Both the position numbers and the translations under genes were made by a program. From Rhizohabitans arisaemae (lineage in GTDB: Bacteria > Actinomycetota > Actinomycetes > Streptosporangiales > Streptosporangiaceae), in the NCBI RefSeq assembly GCF_025996515.1, contig NZ_BLRH01000009.1:682001-746000 (forward strand): 64,000 nt of DNA, given 5' to 3'. Shown one piece after another: positions 52,789 through 63,742 of this stretch; position 1 is the first letter of the stretch; every line of letters starts with the position of its first letter. The notes below the pieces were generated by a model that searched no databases, was not told where the DNA came from, and worked only from the letters and a program-made list of their open reading frames with translations.

Positions 52789-53888
52789 TTGCCCACCTCC
52801 GCGGACGCCTCGGTGCCCGATCCCTCGGACAGCTCCGCTTTTCGTTGCCTCGACGGCAGCAGACCCTCCGGCCGCAGGGCCATCATGATCACCAGTGCCG
52901 CGCCGAAGGCGAGGATCCGGTAGTCGGCGAGGCCCCGGAAACGCTCGGGGAGCCAGGCGATGAGGAAGGCCCCGACCATGACCCCGGGAAGGTTGCCGGA
53001 TCCGCCGAGGACCACGGCGGCCAGGATGGTGGCGGAGAGGATGAACGGGAAGTTGGCCGGCTGGATGGCGATGACCTTGCTCGCCCAGACCACACCGGTG
53101 AGCCCGCCGATCATGGCGCCGATGAAGAAGGCGAGCAGCTTGAACTTGAAGGTCGGGACGCCCATGATCTCGGCGGCGTCCTCGTCCTCCCGGATCGCCG
53201 TCCACGCCCGGCCGACCCGGCTGCGCTCCAGCCGCCGCGCAAAGATGATCACGGCGACGACCACGCCGACCAGCAGGTAGTAGTACGGAAGCGGGTCGAG
53301 CAGGAACTCCAGCCCGAACATGTTCGGCGGGTGCGGGATGTTGGTGATGCCCCGCGAGGCGCCGATGGCGTCGGTGTTCTCGGCGATGATCCTGACGATC
53401 TCACCGAAGCCCAGGGTCACGATCGCCAGATAGTCGCCGCGCAGCCTCAGGGTGGGTGCGCCGAGGATGATCCCCGACACCGCCGTCATGAGGATGCCGA
53501 TGGGCAGGATCGCCCAGAAGTTCCAGCCGAACTTGGTCCCGATCAGCGCCATGTTGTACGCGCCGATGGCGTAGAAGGCGACGAACCCGAGGTCCAGCAG
53601 TCCGGCGTGGCCGACGACGATGTTCAGGCCGACGGCGAGCAGGATGTAGACGCCGATCGGGTTGAACAGCAGGGACGGCCAGTGGGTGTGCGGCGACATG
53701 AACGAGGCGAAGAAGTCGCTCGGCAGAATCAGCGCCAGCCCGATGAGCAGGACGTACACGGTCCACCGCTGCCACCAGGGCGCGTCGGCCCAACGGTCGC
53801 GGACCCGGTCCATGGCCCGGCCGAAGCCGCGCCGGGCGCCGGTCAGCGGGTTGCCGCTCTTCGCGGGTTTCTCGACAGCGGTCTTCAT
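52785..53888 (-). CDS. livM: Branched-chain amino-acid ABC permease LivM
   Basis: A 367-residue membrane permease with a ~45-residue cytoplasmic N-terminus and about nine to ten TM segments ([40 protein letters not shown], both LivM signatures). The C-terminal tail [20 protein letters not shown] is charged. Overlaps livH and livG by 4 nt each. Confidence 0.94.
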   Translation of the reverse strand: MKTAVEKPAKSGNPLTGARRGFGRAMDRVRDRWADAPWWQRWTVYVLLIGLALILPSDFFASFMSPHTHWPSLLFNPIGVYILLAVGLNIVVGHAGLLDLGFVAFYAIGAYNMALIGTKFGWNFWAILPIGILMTAVSGIILGAPTLRLRGDYLAIVTLGFGEIVRIIAENTDAIGASRGITNIPHPPNMFGLEFLLDPLPYYYLLVGVVVAVIIFARRLERSRVGRAWTAIREDEDAAEIMGVPTFKFKLLAFFIGAMIGGLTGVVWASKVIAIQPANFPFILSATILAAVVLGGSGNLPGVMVGAFLIAWLPERFRGLADYRILAFGAALVIMMALRPEGLLPSRQRKAELSEGSGTEASAEVGK

Positions 53889-54865
53889 GCGCGGGCCACC
53901 TGAAGGGACTCACCGAGGATGCCGGTGGGACGGAACATGAGGATCACGACGAGCACGGTGAACGCGATCACGTCCTTCCAGGCGGAGCCGAAGAAGATCG
54001 CCCCCCAGTTCTCGATGAGACCCAGGGCCAGCCCGCCGAGCAGGGCGCCGCGCAGGTTGCCGATGCCGCCGAGGACCGCGGCGGTGAACGCCTTGATACC
54101 CAGGACGAAACCGATGTTGTATCGCGTCTCCTCGAACTGCAGGAGATAGAGAAGGCCGGCGATACCCGCCATGCAGCCACCGACGAAGAACGTGATGCGC
54201 ACGATCCGGTCGATGTTGATGCCCATGAGCACGGCGGTCTCGGGGTTCTGCGCGGTGGCGCGGATGCCGCGGCCGATCCGGCTGCGGTTCACGAAGAAGT
54301 CCAGCGCGATCATCATGGCGATGGAGGCCACGATGACGATGAGGTGGTCGGGCCGCACGTCGGTGTTGCCCAGGGTGAAGAGCGGCTCCTTGTCCAAGAG
54401 CTGCTGGGTGCCGATGTTGTCGCGGCCGCGGGGGTGGTCGTACAGGTGCGGGATGACAACGATGGCGAAGAGTTCCTGCAGGAAGATCGAGGCGCCGATG
54501 GCGGAGATCAGCGCCGCCAACCGGGAGGATCCCTTCTTGCGAAGGGGCCGGTAGGCGATCTGTTCCAGGGCCACGGCCGCGGCACCGGAACCGACCATGG
54601 CAACCACGGAGAGCAGCAGGAGCAGCCCGATCAGGGCGATTCCGGACTGCGGTTCCGAGACCCCGAGGGTCATGATGACGGCGAGCCCGGAGAAGGTGCC
54701 GATCATGAAAATCTCGGAGTGAGCGAAGTTAATCAGCCGCAGGACGCCGTAGACCATGGTGTAGCCCAGGGCGATGAGCGCGTAAATCGCTCCCGCGGCA
54801 AGCCCCCCGACGGTGGAGGGGCCGAACTGATCGATAAAGTCGTTGAGCACGTTGGTCGCCTTCAA
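53885..54865 (-). CDS. livH: Branched-chain amino-acid ABC permease LivH
   Basis: A 326-residue permease with the LivH opening GGLAAGAIYALIALGYTMVY-GVLRLINFAHSEIFMIG and C-terminal AFTAAVLGGIGNLRGALLGG. About eight TM helices. It is preceded by a hairpin in the livK-livH gap that may lower expression of the membrane part relative to the binding protein. Confidence 0.94.
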   Translation of the reverse strand: MKATNVLNDFIDQFGPSTVGGLAAGAIYALIALGYTMVYGVLRLINFAHSEIFMIGTFSGLAVIMTLGVSEPQSGIALIGLLLLLSVVAMVGSGAAAVALEQIAYRPLRKKGSSRLAALISAIGASIFLQELFAIVVIPHLYDHPRGRDNIGTQQLLDKEPLFTLGNTDVRPDHLIVIVASIAMMIALDFFVNRSRIGRGIRATAQNPETAVLMGINIDRIVRITFFVGGCMAGIAGLLYLLQFEETRYNIGFVLGIKAFTAAVLGGIGNLRGALLGGLALGLIENWGAIFFGSAWKDVIAFTVLVVILMFRPTGILGESLQVARA

Positions 54866-54899
54866 GACGGGACGACGGCCTTGTGTCGCCGGTTACGGC

Positions 54900-54934
54900 G
54901 GAGGCGGGAGCGATGATGAAACGCTCCCGCCTCC
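54900..54934 (-). terminator. Attenuator-like hairpin between livK and livH
   Basis: Perfect 13-bp stem GGAGGCGGGAGCG with a 9-nt loop, 40 bases after the livK stop. Such intercistronic hairpins commonly raise the binding-protein : permease ratio by partial termination or 3'-end protection. Confidence 0.75.
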
Positions 54935-54973
54935 ACGCTCGTCAGGGGTTAACGGGGGGTTGGCCCAAGCTCG

Positions 54974-56164
54974 TCAGTCGAGCTTCGCGACAGTGGAGTC
55001 GCCGAGCCAGGTGATCTGACCACCCTTGACCCGGTAGATGTGAATGGTGGTGGCGCCGAGCTCGCCGTCCGGACCGAACTTGACGGGCTTGGAGACACCG
55101 GTGAAGTCGACCGTGGAGAGGTAGGTGTTGATCGCCTCGCCGGTCGTGTGGCCCTTCTCGATGGCCTGGAGGAACGCGGTGGCCGCGTCGTAGCCCTCGG
55201 TGGCGTAGATGGCCGGGTCGGCGTTGTACGCCTTCTTGTAGTTGTCGGCGAAGGTCTTCACCGGGCCCTCGGTGACACCGTAGGGGATGAAGCACGGGCA
55301 GCCGACGACCGCGCCCTCGGCCGCGTCGGCACCGGCGCCGCTGACGAGGTTCTGGTCCAGCGAGCCGTCGCCGGAGGCGAAGGCGGCCTTCACGCCACCG
55401 GTCCGGAGCTGCTTGAGCAGCCGGCCGGCCTGGGCGTAGTAGCCACCGTAGAAGATCAGGTCGGGGGCGAACGCCTTCACCTTGGTGACGGTGGAGGAGT
55501 AGTCGGAGCCGTCCTGGTCGATCTTGTCCCGCTCGATCGTGGCCCCGGCCGCCTTCAGCGTCTCGAAGGCGACGTCGGCGATGCCGACGCTGTACTCCTG
55601 CTTGTCGTCGATGACGTAGGCCTTCTTGGCCGAGGTCGCCTTGGCGAGGAAGTCGGCGACCGCCTTGCCCTGGGCCGCGTCGGTGGCGACCAGACGGTGC
55701 CAGTACTTCCAGCCGTTCTTGGACAGGTCGGGGTTGGTCGCCGACGCCGAGATGCTGGGGATCTTGCCCTGCTCCAGGATCGGGCCGACGTTCTTCGACT
55801 CACCGGAGAACGCGGGGCCGATCAGAGCGACGATCTTGTCCTGGGTGATGGCCTGCTGCGCCAGCGGCACAGCCTGGTCGGGGTTGCCCTGGCTGTCGTA
55901 GGGCACCAGCTCAACCTTGATCTTCGGGTTCTTGGCGTTGTACTCGTCGATGGCGAGCTTCGCGCCGTTCCGTGGGGGAATGACGATGGCGGAGTTCTCG
56001 CCCGTCAGGTCTCCCATGAAGCCGATCTTCAAGGTGGTGGGGCTGTCCCCGCCTCCCGACGCCGCCGGCTCGGTGCTGTCGCCGCCGCCACAGGCTGCGA
56101 GGGTGAGAGTCAACGCCATACTGGCGGCTAGCGCGCCACCAAGGCGAGCGATCTTGGGCCGCAA
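54974..56164 (-). CDS. livK: Branched-chain amino-acid binding lipoprotein LivK
   Basis: A 396-residue periplasmic-binding-protein type I lipoprotein: lipobox LTLAAC (ALTLTLAACGGGDS), then TLKIGFMGDLTGENSAIVIP and later VALIGPAFSGESKNVGPILE and YDAATAFLQAIEKG. First gene of the liv operon. ATG at 56164 preceded by GGAAGG. The ligand may be Leu/Ile/Val or another compound. Confidence 0.93.
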   Translation of the reverse strand: MRPKIARLGGALAASMALTLTLAACGGGDSTEPAASGGGDSPTTLKIGFMGDLTGENSAIVIPPRNGAKLAIDEYNAKNPKIKVELVPYDSQGNPDQAVPLAQQAITQDKIVALIGPAFSGESKNVGPILEQGKIPSISASATNPDLSKNGWKYWHRLVATDAAQGKAVADFLAKATSAKKAYVIDDKQEYSVGIADVAFETLKAAGATIERDKIDQDGSDYSSTVTKVKAFAPDLIFYGGYYAQAGRLLKQLRTGGVKAAFASGDGSLDQNLVSGAGADAAEGAVVGCPCFIPYGVTEGPVKTFADNYKKAYNADPAIYATEGYDAATAFLQAIEKGHTTGEAINTYLSTVDFTGVSKPVKFGPDGELGATTIHIYRVKGGQITWLGDSTVAKLD

Positions 56165-56571
56165 GGTTGCCTTCCTTTCGCCGGATCCGTCGTCGGATCA
56201 GGTAAGCGGAGCACCCCGGTGGGAATGTTTCTCCCGGGTCTTGGTGTAGTACAGCTCCAAGACATAACGGGTCGATACACGTGCGGCCTGAGTTATCGCT
56301 TCGTTACCACACCGTTCTTAGCCAGCGACGACGCGAAAATCCGGACCCTTGCCCATACCCATCCCACGGGTGGCAACACTGCCAGCCACATGATCCACCA
56401 CACTGGCAAATCTGCATGATTTACGGGACCCCGAGTGGGCAATCTGTCCATTCGTACAGACAACTGTTCGTATAAACAACTGGCTCCCGCAAAGAATCCA
56501 CGACAACCTGATGTTCAGGTACGACGGACAGCCCGCACCCCCGGGGATCCCAGCACCTCTGGTAGGAAAAA
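56165..56571. other. Upstream region of livK
   Basis: No gene. Within it, 56450-56480 holds a direct repeat of TTCGTA (CATTCGTACAGACAACTG then TTCGTATAAACAACTGG), a plausible regulator or promoter site for the minus-strand liv operon, but no known consensus is matched. Confidence 0.35.
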
Positions 56572-57159
56572 TCAGCTTTCGGCAGGTTTGTCCGGAAGCA
56601 CGAGCAAGGCCACCTCGCGCATGGTCATCCGCCGGTCCATCGAGGCCTTCTGAATCCAGCGGAACGCCTGCGGCTCACTCCAGCCGTGCTCCAGCATGAG
56701 CGCGCCCTTGGCCCGCTCGACCAGCTTCCGGGTCTCCAGCCGCTCGGTGAGCGTGCTCACCTCGGCCTCCAGCGCGGCCATCTGCTCGTGCCGGCTGACC
56801 GCCATCTCGATCGCGGGCACCAGATCGCTCTTGGTGAACGGCTTCACCAGATAGGCCATCGCCCCCGCGTCCCGGGCCCGCTCGACCAGGTCGCGCTGGG
56901 AGAAGGCCGTGAGGATCAGGCACGGGGCGACGCGGTCGGCGGTGATCTGCTCCGCCGCGGAGATCCCGTCCAGCACCGGCATCTTGACATCCAAGATGAC
57001 CAGGTCCGGCCGGAGTTCGACGGCGAGCCGGACGGCGGTCGCACCGTCCCCGGCCTCGCCCACGACTGTATAACCGTCCTCCTCCAGCATCTCCTTGAGG
57101 TCGAGACGGATCAGGGCCTCATCCTCGGCGATCACTACTCGCCGCTGCGTCTCACTCAC
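56572..57159 (-). CDS. pdtaR: ANTAR-domain response regulator (PdtaR-like)
   Basis: A 195-residue cytoplasmic regulator. Receiver domain: VVIAEDEALIRLDLKEMLEE, phospho-acceptor Asp in DLVILDVKMPVLDG, and the T/S and K positions in LTAFSQ and YLVKPF. C-terminal ANTAR RNA-binding domain: RKLVERAKGALMLEHGWSEP-QAFRWIQKASMDRRMTMREV. Homologous in layout to Mycobacterium Rv1626, which acts by antitermination. GTG start at 57159 chosen (SETQRRVVIAEDEAL); the ribosome site is weak, so the message could be leaderless. Position beside polA/liv and a tRNA-Leu matches other actinobacteria as I recall them. Confidence 0.92.
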   Translation of the reverse strand: MSETQRRVVIAEDEALIRLDLKEMLEEDGYTVVGEAGDGATAVRLAVELRPDLVILDVKMPVLDGISAAEQITADRVAPCLILTAFSQRDLVERARDAGAMAYLVKPFTKSDLVPAIEMAVSRHEQMAALEAEVSTLTERLETRKLVERAKGALMLEHGWSEPQAFRWIQKASMDRRMTMREVALLVLPDKPAES

Positions 57160-57240
57160 GAGCGCCAGGGTACAGATGTCCGCTACATTAGGACCACGTC
57201 CGGTACGGCACCACCCCTGGCCGGGGTGCGCCCGGACGAC

Positions 57241-57314
57241 GCCCCGATATCCCAACCGGCAGAGGAAACGGTCTCAAACACCGTCTAGTGTGGGTTCGAA
57301 TCCCACTCGGGGCA
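57241..57314 (+). tRNA. tRNA with anticodon CAA (Leu), short variable loop
   Basis: Acceptor stem GCCCCGA/TCGGGGC (7 bp) then A73; anticodon arm ACGGT-CTCAAAC-ACCGT (perfect 5 bp, anticodon CAA); T arm GTGGG-TTCGAAT-CCCAC (perfect 5 bp). Variable region is only CTAGT (5 nt). D arm TCCC/GAGG contains one mismatch, and one extra base lies between D and anticodon stems (74 nt in total). The 3' CCA is not encoded exactly (CCCA follows). The anticodon reads UUG (Leu), but bacterial tRNA-Leu normally has a long variable arm. Confidence 0.8.
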
Positions 57315-57809
57315 CCCACGCCCGGCCACACACCCGATTCCGGGTGGCTCTCCCGGTGACAACCCGGTGGTTCCACTTCGCCGGGGTTCGTACCACACCC
57401 GCTTACCCTGCGTGACGGAGCGTGATCACTCCGATCGGGTACGGGTGTGTCCCATACGTACCCCGGAGCCCGACCCGTACCAGCGCCCCCAGCCGAGCCC
57501 CGGCGACGACTGACGAATTTGACTGCTGGTTCGGTCGCCGACCTGGACTGGTTTACCGTGCCTATAAATCGCCCCGGAGAAAGTATTGCGACGCGCTGCT
57601 CAGGGGGCTACGATCCGCTCAACTAATAGGAAACTTTACTATTAGTTACCTCACCCTGGAGATCACATGGCACGTGCACCACCCGTATCCGCGTCGCTCA
57701 AGTGCGGAAACGCATGGACCCCTCCCCAGCACCACTGGAGGCCCACGCGTATCCCAAAACGCACCGCTTCTCATCACCCCCCAGATGCCCACTCGCCTGA
57801 GGAGCGAAT
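57315..57809. other. Upstream region of the chitinase cluster
   Basis: No gene. AT-richer than the surroundings between 57500 and 57660 and includes the inverted repeat at 57621-57647. The GAGGAG ribosome site for the first chitinase is at about 57798-57803. Confidence 0.45.
57621..57647. promoter_or_regulatory. Inverted-repeat operator candidate upstream of the chitinase genes
   Basis: AACTAATAG then GAAACTTTA then CTATTAGTT: 9-bp perfect arms, 9-nt centre, 163 bases before the chitinase start. The central GGAAACTTTA resembles an element that I recall before secreted glycoside-hydrolase genes of related genera; the regulator is unknown. Confidence 0.45.
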
Positions 57810-60077
<2,268 letters not shown>

Positions 60078-60240
60078 CGATCTGATCCGGTACGGCGGGC
60101 GCCCACGCCCGCCGTACCCCGGCCCCGCCGGACCACGACCCCCACGCCCGCTCACCTCGCTCCAGGTCCCGACGGCACCTGGACCCACGACATCGTTGAC
60201 GGCCGGACGCCTGAGGCGGCCGGCGTGAACGAGAAGACGC

Positions 60241-60292
60241 GTATGCCGTACGGCCGGAGCATCTGACCCCCCGCCGGCCGTACGGCATACGT
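60241..60292 (+). terminator. Terminator hairpin after the first chitinase
   Basis: Perfect 18-bp stem CGTATGCCGTACGGCCGG, 16-nt loop, followed by TTT. Confidence 0.8.
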
Positions 60293-60329
60293 TTCCGACC
60301 CCCCACCCCCCACCTTCACGAGGCTTGTC

Positions 60330-61892
60330 ATGAGACTACGGGCCTTAGTGGTCGCCACGGCGGCACTAGTGCTCTCCTCCGGACTGATCGCCACCCCCGC
60401 CCACGCGGCTTCGCCGACGGCCACCTTCGGCAAGGCGCAGGACTGGGGCAGCGGGTACTCCGGGGAGTACCGGATCACCAACTCGGGGACGACCACGATG
60501 TCCGGCTGGACGGTCGAGTTCGACCTGCCGGCCGGGAGCAGTGTGGGTTCCTCCTGGGACGCCACCATGGTCAGGACCGGGAACCACTACGCCTTCACCA
60601 ACCGCCCCTGGAACGGCAACCTGGCCCCGAACGCCTCCGCCGTCTTCGGCTGGGTCAACAGCGGATCGGGCACCCCGCTCAACTGCAAGCTCAACGGCGG
60701 GCCGTGCGCCGGCGGCGGCGACACCGAGGCGCCGACGGTGCCGGCCCGGCTCCGGGTCACCGGCGCCACGGCCACCACCATCGGCCTGGCCTGGGACGCG
60801 TCCACCGACAACAGCGGGGTCGCGCCCCGCTACGACGTGGTACGGGACGTGAACCCGCCGGTCTCGGTGACCGGGACGACGTACACGGCGACCGGGCTGG
60901 CCGCGCGCACCACCTACTCCTTCAAGGTGCGGGCCTGCGACGGATCCGGGAACTGCTCCGGGTACGGACCTTCGGTCCCGGGTGTCACCACCGGCGACCC
61001 GCCGCCCCCGCCCGGCCTGACGCACGCCCCGTACGTGGACATGGGCTCCTGGCCGACGCCGGACCTGGCGGCCATGGCCGCCGCCTCGGGGTTGAAGGGC
61101 TTCACCCTCGGGTTCGTCACCGCCCAGGGCGGGACCTGCAAGGCCTCGTGGTTCCAGGCCTACGACCCGGACACCGCGTGGGCCAAGGACCGGATCGACT
61201 CCCTGCGCGCGGCCGGCGGCGATGTGAAGATCTCGTTCGGCGGTGCCGCGCACACCGAGCTGGCCCAGGCGTGCACCGACGCGAACGCCCTGTACAACGA
61301 GTACAACCAGGTGGTGACCACCTACGGGCTGAAGCACATCGACCTCGACATCGAGGGCGGCGCCGTCGCCGACACCGCGTCGGTCAACCGCAGGTCGCAG
61401 GTGCTCGCCCGGCTCCAGCAGACCCACCCCACCCTGAAGGTCTCGCTCACCCTCCCGGTGCTCCCCGAGGGACTGACCCCCCAGGGGCTGAACGTGGTCC
61501 GCTCCGCGCGGGACGCCGGGGTGAACGTGGACGTGGTGAACGTGATGGCCATGGACTACTACCGCAACGTCGACTACGGCGACGCGGCGGTCCAGGCGGC
61601 GCAGAGCACCTTCGCCCAGCTGCGCACCCTGTACCCGGCCAAGACCGACGCCCAGCTGTGGAAGATGGTCGGCGTGACGCCGATGCTCGGCGAGAACGAC
61701 GACCACTACATCTACAACCAGGCCGACGCCCGGCAGCTCGTCACGTTCGCGCGGAGCGTGCAGCTGGGCGTCCTCGCCTTCTGGGACGTGACCCGCGACC
61801 GCAACGCGTGCACCGGGCCGCTGTGGCAGTGCACCAACGTCCCGCAGACGCCGTACGAGTTCTCCCGCATCTTCGCTTCGTACCTGGGGTGA
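60330..61892 (+). CDS. Secreted GH18 chitinase-like enzyme (CBM2 - FnIII - GH18)
   Basis: A 520-residue exported protein: signal peptide 1-27 (ending PAHA), CBM2 about 30-125 (GYSGEYRITNSGTTTMSGWT), one FnIII about 132-220, and a compact GH18 barrel of ~290 residues. Catalytic motif IDLDIEGG with E342 (DxDxE), preceded by VKISFGGAA. This shorter barrel is of the chitinase-D-like GH18 group, without the chitin-insertion domain of the larger enzyme upstream. ATG at 60330; weak ribosome site (ACGAGGC). The next gene starts eight bases after the stop. Confidence 0.9.
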   Translation: MRLRALVVATAALVLSSGLIATPAHAASPTATFGKAQDWGSGYSGEYRITNSGTTTMSGWTVEFDLPAGSSVGSSWDATMVRTGNHYAFTNRPWNGNLAPNASAVFGWVNSGSGTPLNCKLNGGPCAGGGDTEAPTVPARLRVTGATATTIGLAWDASTDNSGVAPRYDVVRDVNPPVSVTGTTYTATGLAARTTYSFKVRACDGSGNCSGYGPSVPGVTTGDPPPPPGLTHAPYVDMGSWPTPDLAAMAAASGLKGFTLGFVTAQGGTCKASWFQAYDPDTAWAKDRIDSLRAAGGDVKISFGGAAHTELAQACTDANALYNEYNQVVTTYGLKHIDLDIEGGAVADTASVNRRSQVLARLQQTHPTLKVSLTLPVLPEGLTPQGLNVVRSARDAGVNVDVVNVMAMDYYRNVDYGDAAVQAAQSTFAQLRTLYPAKTDAQLWKMVGVTPMLGENDDHYIYNQADARQLVTFARSVQLGVLAFWDVTRDRNACTGPLWQCTNVPQTPYEFSRIFASYLG

Positions 61893-61900
61893 CCACCTTT

Positions 61901-63742
61901 ATGAGAAGACTGATCAGCATGGCCGTCGCCACCGTGACGGCGACGGCCGCGATCCTGCTCGGTACGGCCGGTACGGCGCACGCCGACACCGCCGTGTTCA
62001 CCAAGGCGAGCGAGTGGGGCGGGGGGTACACGGGGCAGTACCGGGTGACCAACACCGGGACCGCGACCCTTCCGACCTGGAAGGTCGAGTTCGACCTGCC
62101 GGCCGGGAGCAGCGTGGGCTCCTACTGGGACGCCCTCATGGTCAAGACCGGCAACCACTACACCTTCACCAACCGCAACTACAACGGCAACCTGGCGCCG
62201 AACGCCTCCGCCGTCTTCGGCTGGGTCAACACCGGCACCGGCGTCCCGCTGAACTGCAAGCTCAACGGCGCCCCGTGTGAGGGGCCCGGGGACACCCAGG
62301 CGCCGACCGTGCCGACCGGCCTCGCCGTCGACACCCGGGCGCAGGACAGCATCGGCATCCGCTGGAACGCCTCCGTCGACAACAGCGGGAGCATCGCCCG
62401 CTACGAGGTGTCCCGCAACGACGGCGCCGCCGTGCAGGTGCCCGGGACCACGCTCACCTTCCTCGCCACCGGGCTCGCCACGGACTCCGCGCACACCTTC
62501 AAGGTCCGGGCCTGCGACTCCTCGAACAACTGCTCGGCCTACACCGCGAACCTGCCCGCCCGCACCCTCGGCCCGAACGAGCCGAGCCCGCCGACGATCC
62601 CCGGCAACGTGGCGGTGGGCAACCCCACCCGGACCAGCCTCACCGTCACCTGGTCCGCCTCGACGGACAACGTCGGCGTCGTCCGCTACGACGTCTCCCG
62701 GGACAACGGCACCCCGGTCCAGGTCCTCGGGAACACGCTGACCTACACCGCGAACGGGCTCACCGCGAACACGCCGTACGCCTTCAAGGTGCGGGCCTGT
62801 GACGCGAGCAACGACTGCTCCCCCTACAGCGACCCGGTGAGCGGCACCACCCTCGGGGACGTCCCGCCGCCCGGCGAGATCCGCTACGCGCCGTACATCG
62901 ACATCACCCGCCCGACGCCGTCCATGGCCACCTCGGCCGCGGCGACCGGGGTGAAGAACTACACCCTCGCCTTCGCCCTCGGCAGCAGCACCGGCTGCAC
63001 CCCGACCTGGGGCGGCACGATCCCGATCAACGACACCCGGATCATCAACGACGTCCGGGCCATCCAGGGCATGGGCGGGCAGGTCGTCGTGGCCACCGGC
63101 GGCGCCGTCGGCCCGTACCTGGAGCACGTCTGCGGGACCACCGCCTCCCTGCTGGCCGCGTACAAGCAGGTGCTCGACCTGGTCGGCACCAACCACCTGG
63201 ACGTGGACGTCGAGGCGTCGATCGACGCGAACAAGGTGAACGCCGCCCTCAAGCAGCTGCAGACCGAGCGCGGCACCGTGGTCAGCTACACCCTGCGGAT
63301 CCAGGGCCAGGACTACGGGGTCGACCCGTTCTCCTACTCGATCCTGCAGGACGCCGCGGCCAAGGGCCTGGACGTGCACGTCAACCCGATGCTGATGAAC
63401 TTCGGGTACACCGGCGACTGGGGCACCGCGATGACCGCGGCCGCCCAGGCCACCCTCAACCAGATGAAGGCCATCTGGCCGGCCAAGACCGACGCCCAGC
63501 TGAAGAAGCGGCTCGGCGTGATCCCGATGATCGGCCGGAACGACACCGGGATGACCACCACCCAGGCGAACGCCCGTACCTTGCTGACCTGGGCCAACGC
63601 CAACCAAATCGCCTTCATCGGCTTCTGGTCCACCGGACGTGACAACGGCGGCTGCCCGAACGGCCAGGTCCTGCCCAGCTGCAGCGGCGTCGCCCAGTCG
63701 ACGTGGGAGTTCACCAACATCTTCAAGGGGTTCACCGGATGA
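61901..63742 (+). CDS. Secreted GH18-like protein (CBM2 - FnIII - FnIII - GH18), paralogue of the preceding gene
   Basis: A 613-residue exported protein: signal peptide to about residue 27 (GTAHA), CBM2 about 28-127 nearly identical in places to that of the preceding gene (PAGSSVGSYWDALMVKTGNH), two FnIII domains, then a GH18 barrel. Catalytic motif LDVDVEAS with E438; the second-barrel-strand motif is VVVATGGAVG. Residues around the acid differ from the neighbour (VEAS versus IEGG), suggesting a different specificity. ATG at 61901 overlaps nothing but uses the preceding stop region GGGGTGA as ribosome site. The stop overlaps the next ATG (ATGA). Confidence 0.88.
   Translation: MRRLISMAVATVTATAAILLGTAGTAHADTAVFTKASEWGGGYTGQYRVTNTGTATLPTWKVEFDLPAGSSVGSYWDALMVKTGNHYTFTNRNYNGNLAPNASAVFGWVNTGTGVPLNCKLNGAPCEGPGDTQAPTVPTGLAVDTRAQDSIGIRWNASVDNSGSIARYEVSRNDGAAVQVPGTTLTFLATGLATDSAHTFKVRACDSSNNCSAYTANLPARTLGPNEPSPPTIPGNVAVGNPTRTSLTVTWSASTDNVGVVRYDVSRDNGTPVQVLGNTLTYTANGLTANTPYAFKVRACDASNDCSPYSDPVSGTTLGDVPPPGEIRYAPYIDITRPTPSMATSAAATGVKNYTLAFALGSSTGCTPTWGGTIPINDTRIINDVRAIQGMGGQVVVATGGAVGPYLEHVCGTTASLLAAYKQVLDLVGTNHLDVDVEASIDANKVNAALKQLQTERGTVVSYTLRIQGQDYGVDPFSYSILQDAAAKGLDVHVNPMLMNFGYTGDWGTAMTAAAQATLNQMKAIWPAKTDAQLKKRLGVIPMIGRNDTGMTTTQANARTLLTWANANQIAFIGFWSTGRDNGGCPNGQVLPSCSGVAQSTWEFTNIFKGFTG

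Noticed and set aside
56455-56480. Possible LexA (SOS) box upstream of livK (GACAACTGTTCG)
   Set aside because: Only the right half matches CGAAC-N4-GTTCG, and the operon has no SOS role.
57315-57809. 169-codon plus-strand frame (57422-57928) before the chitinase
   Set aside because: No homology-like pattern, overlaps the start of the chitinase in another frame and covers the AT-rich promoter region.
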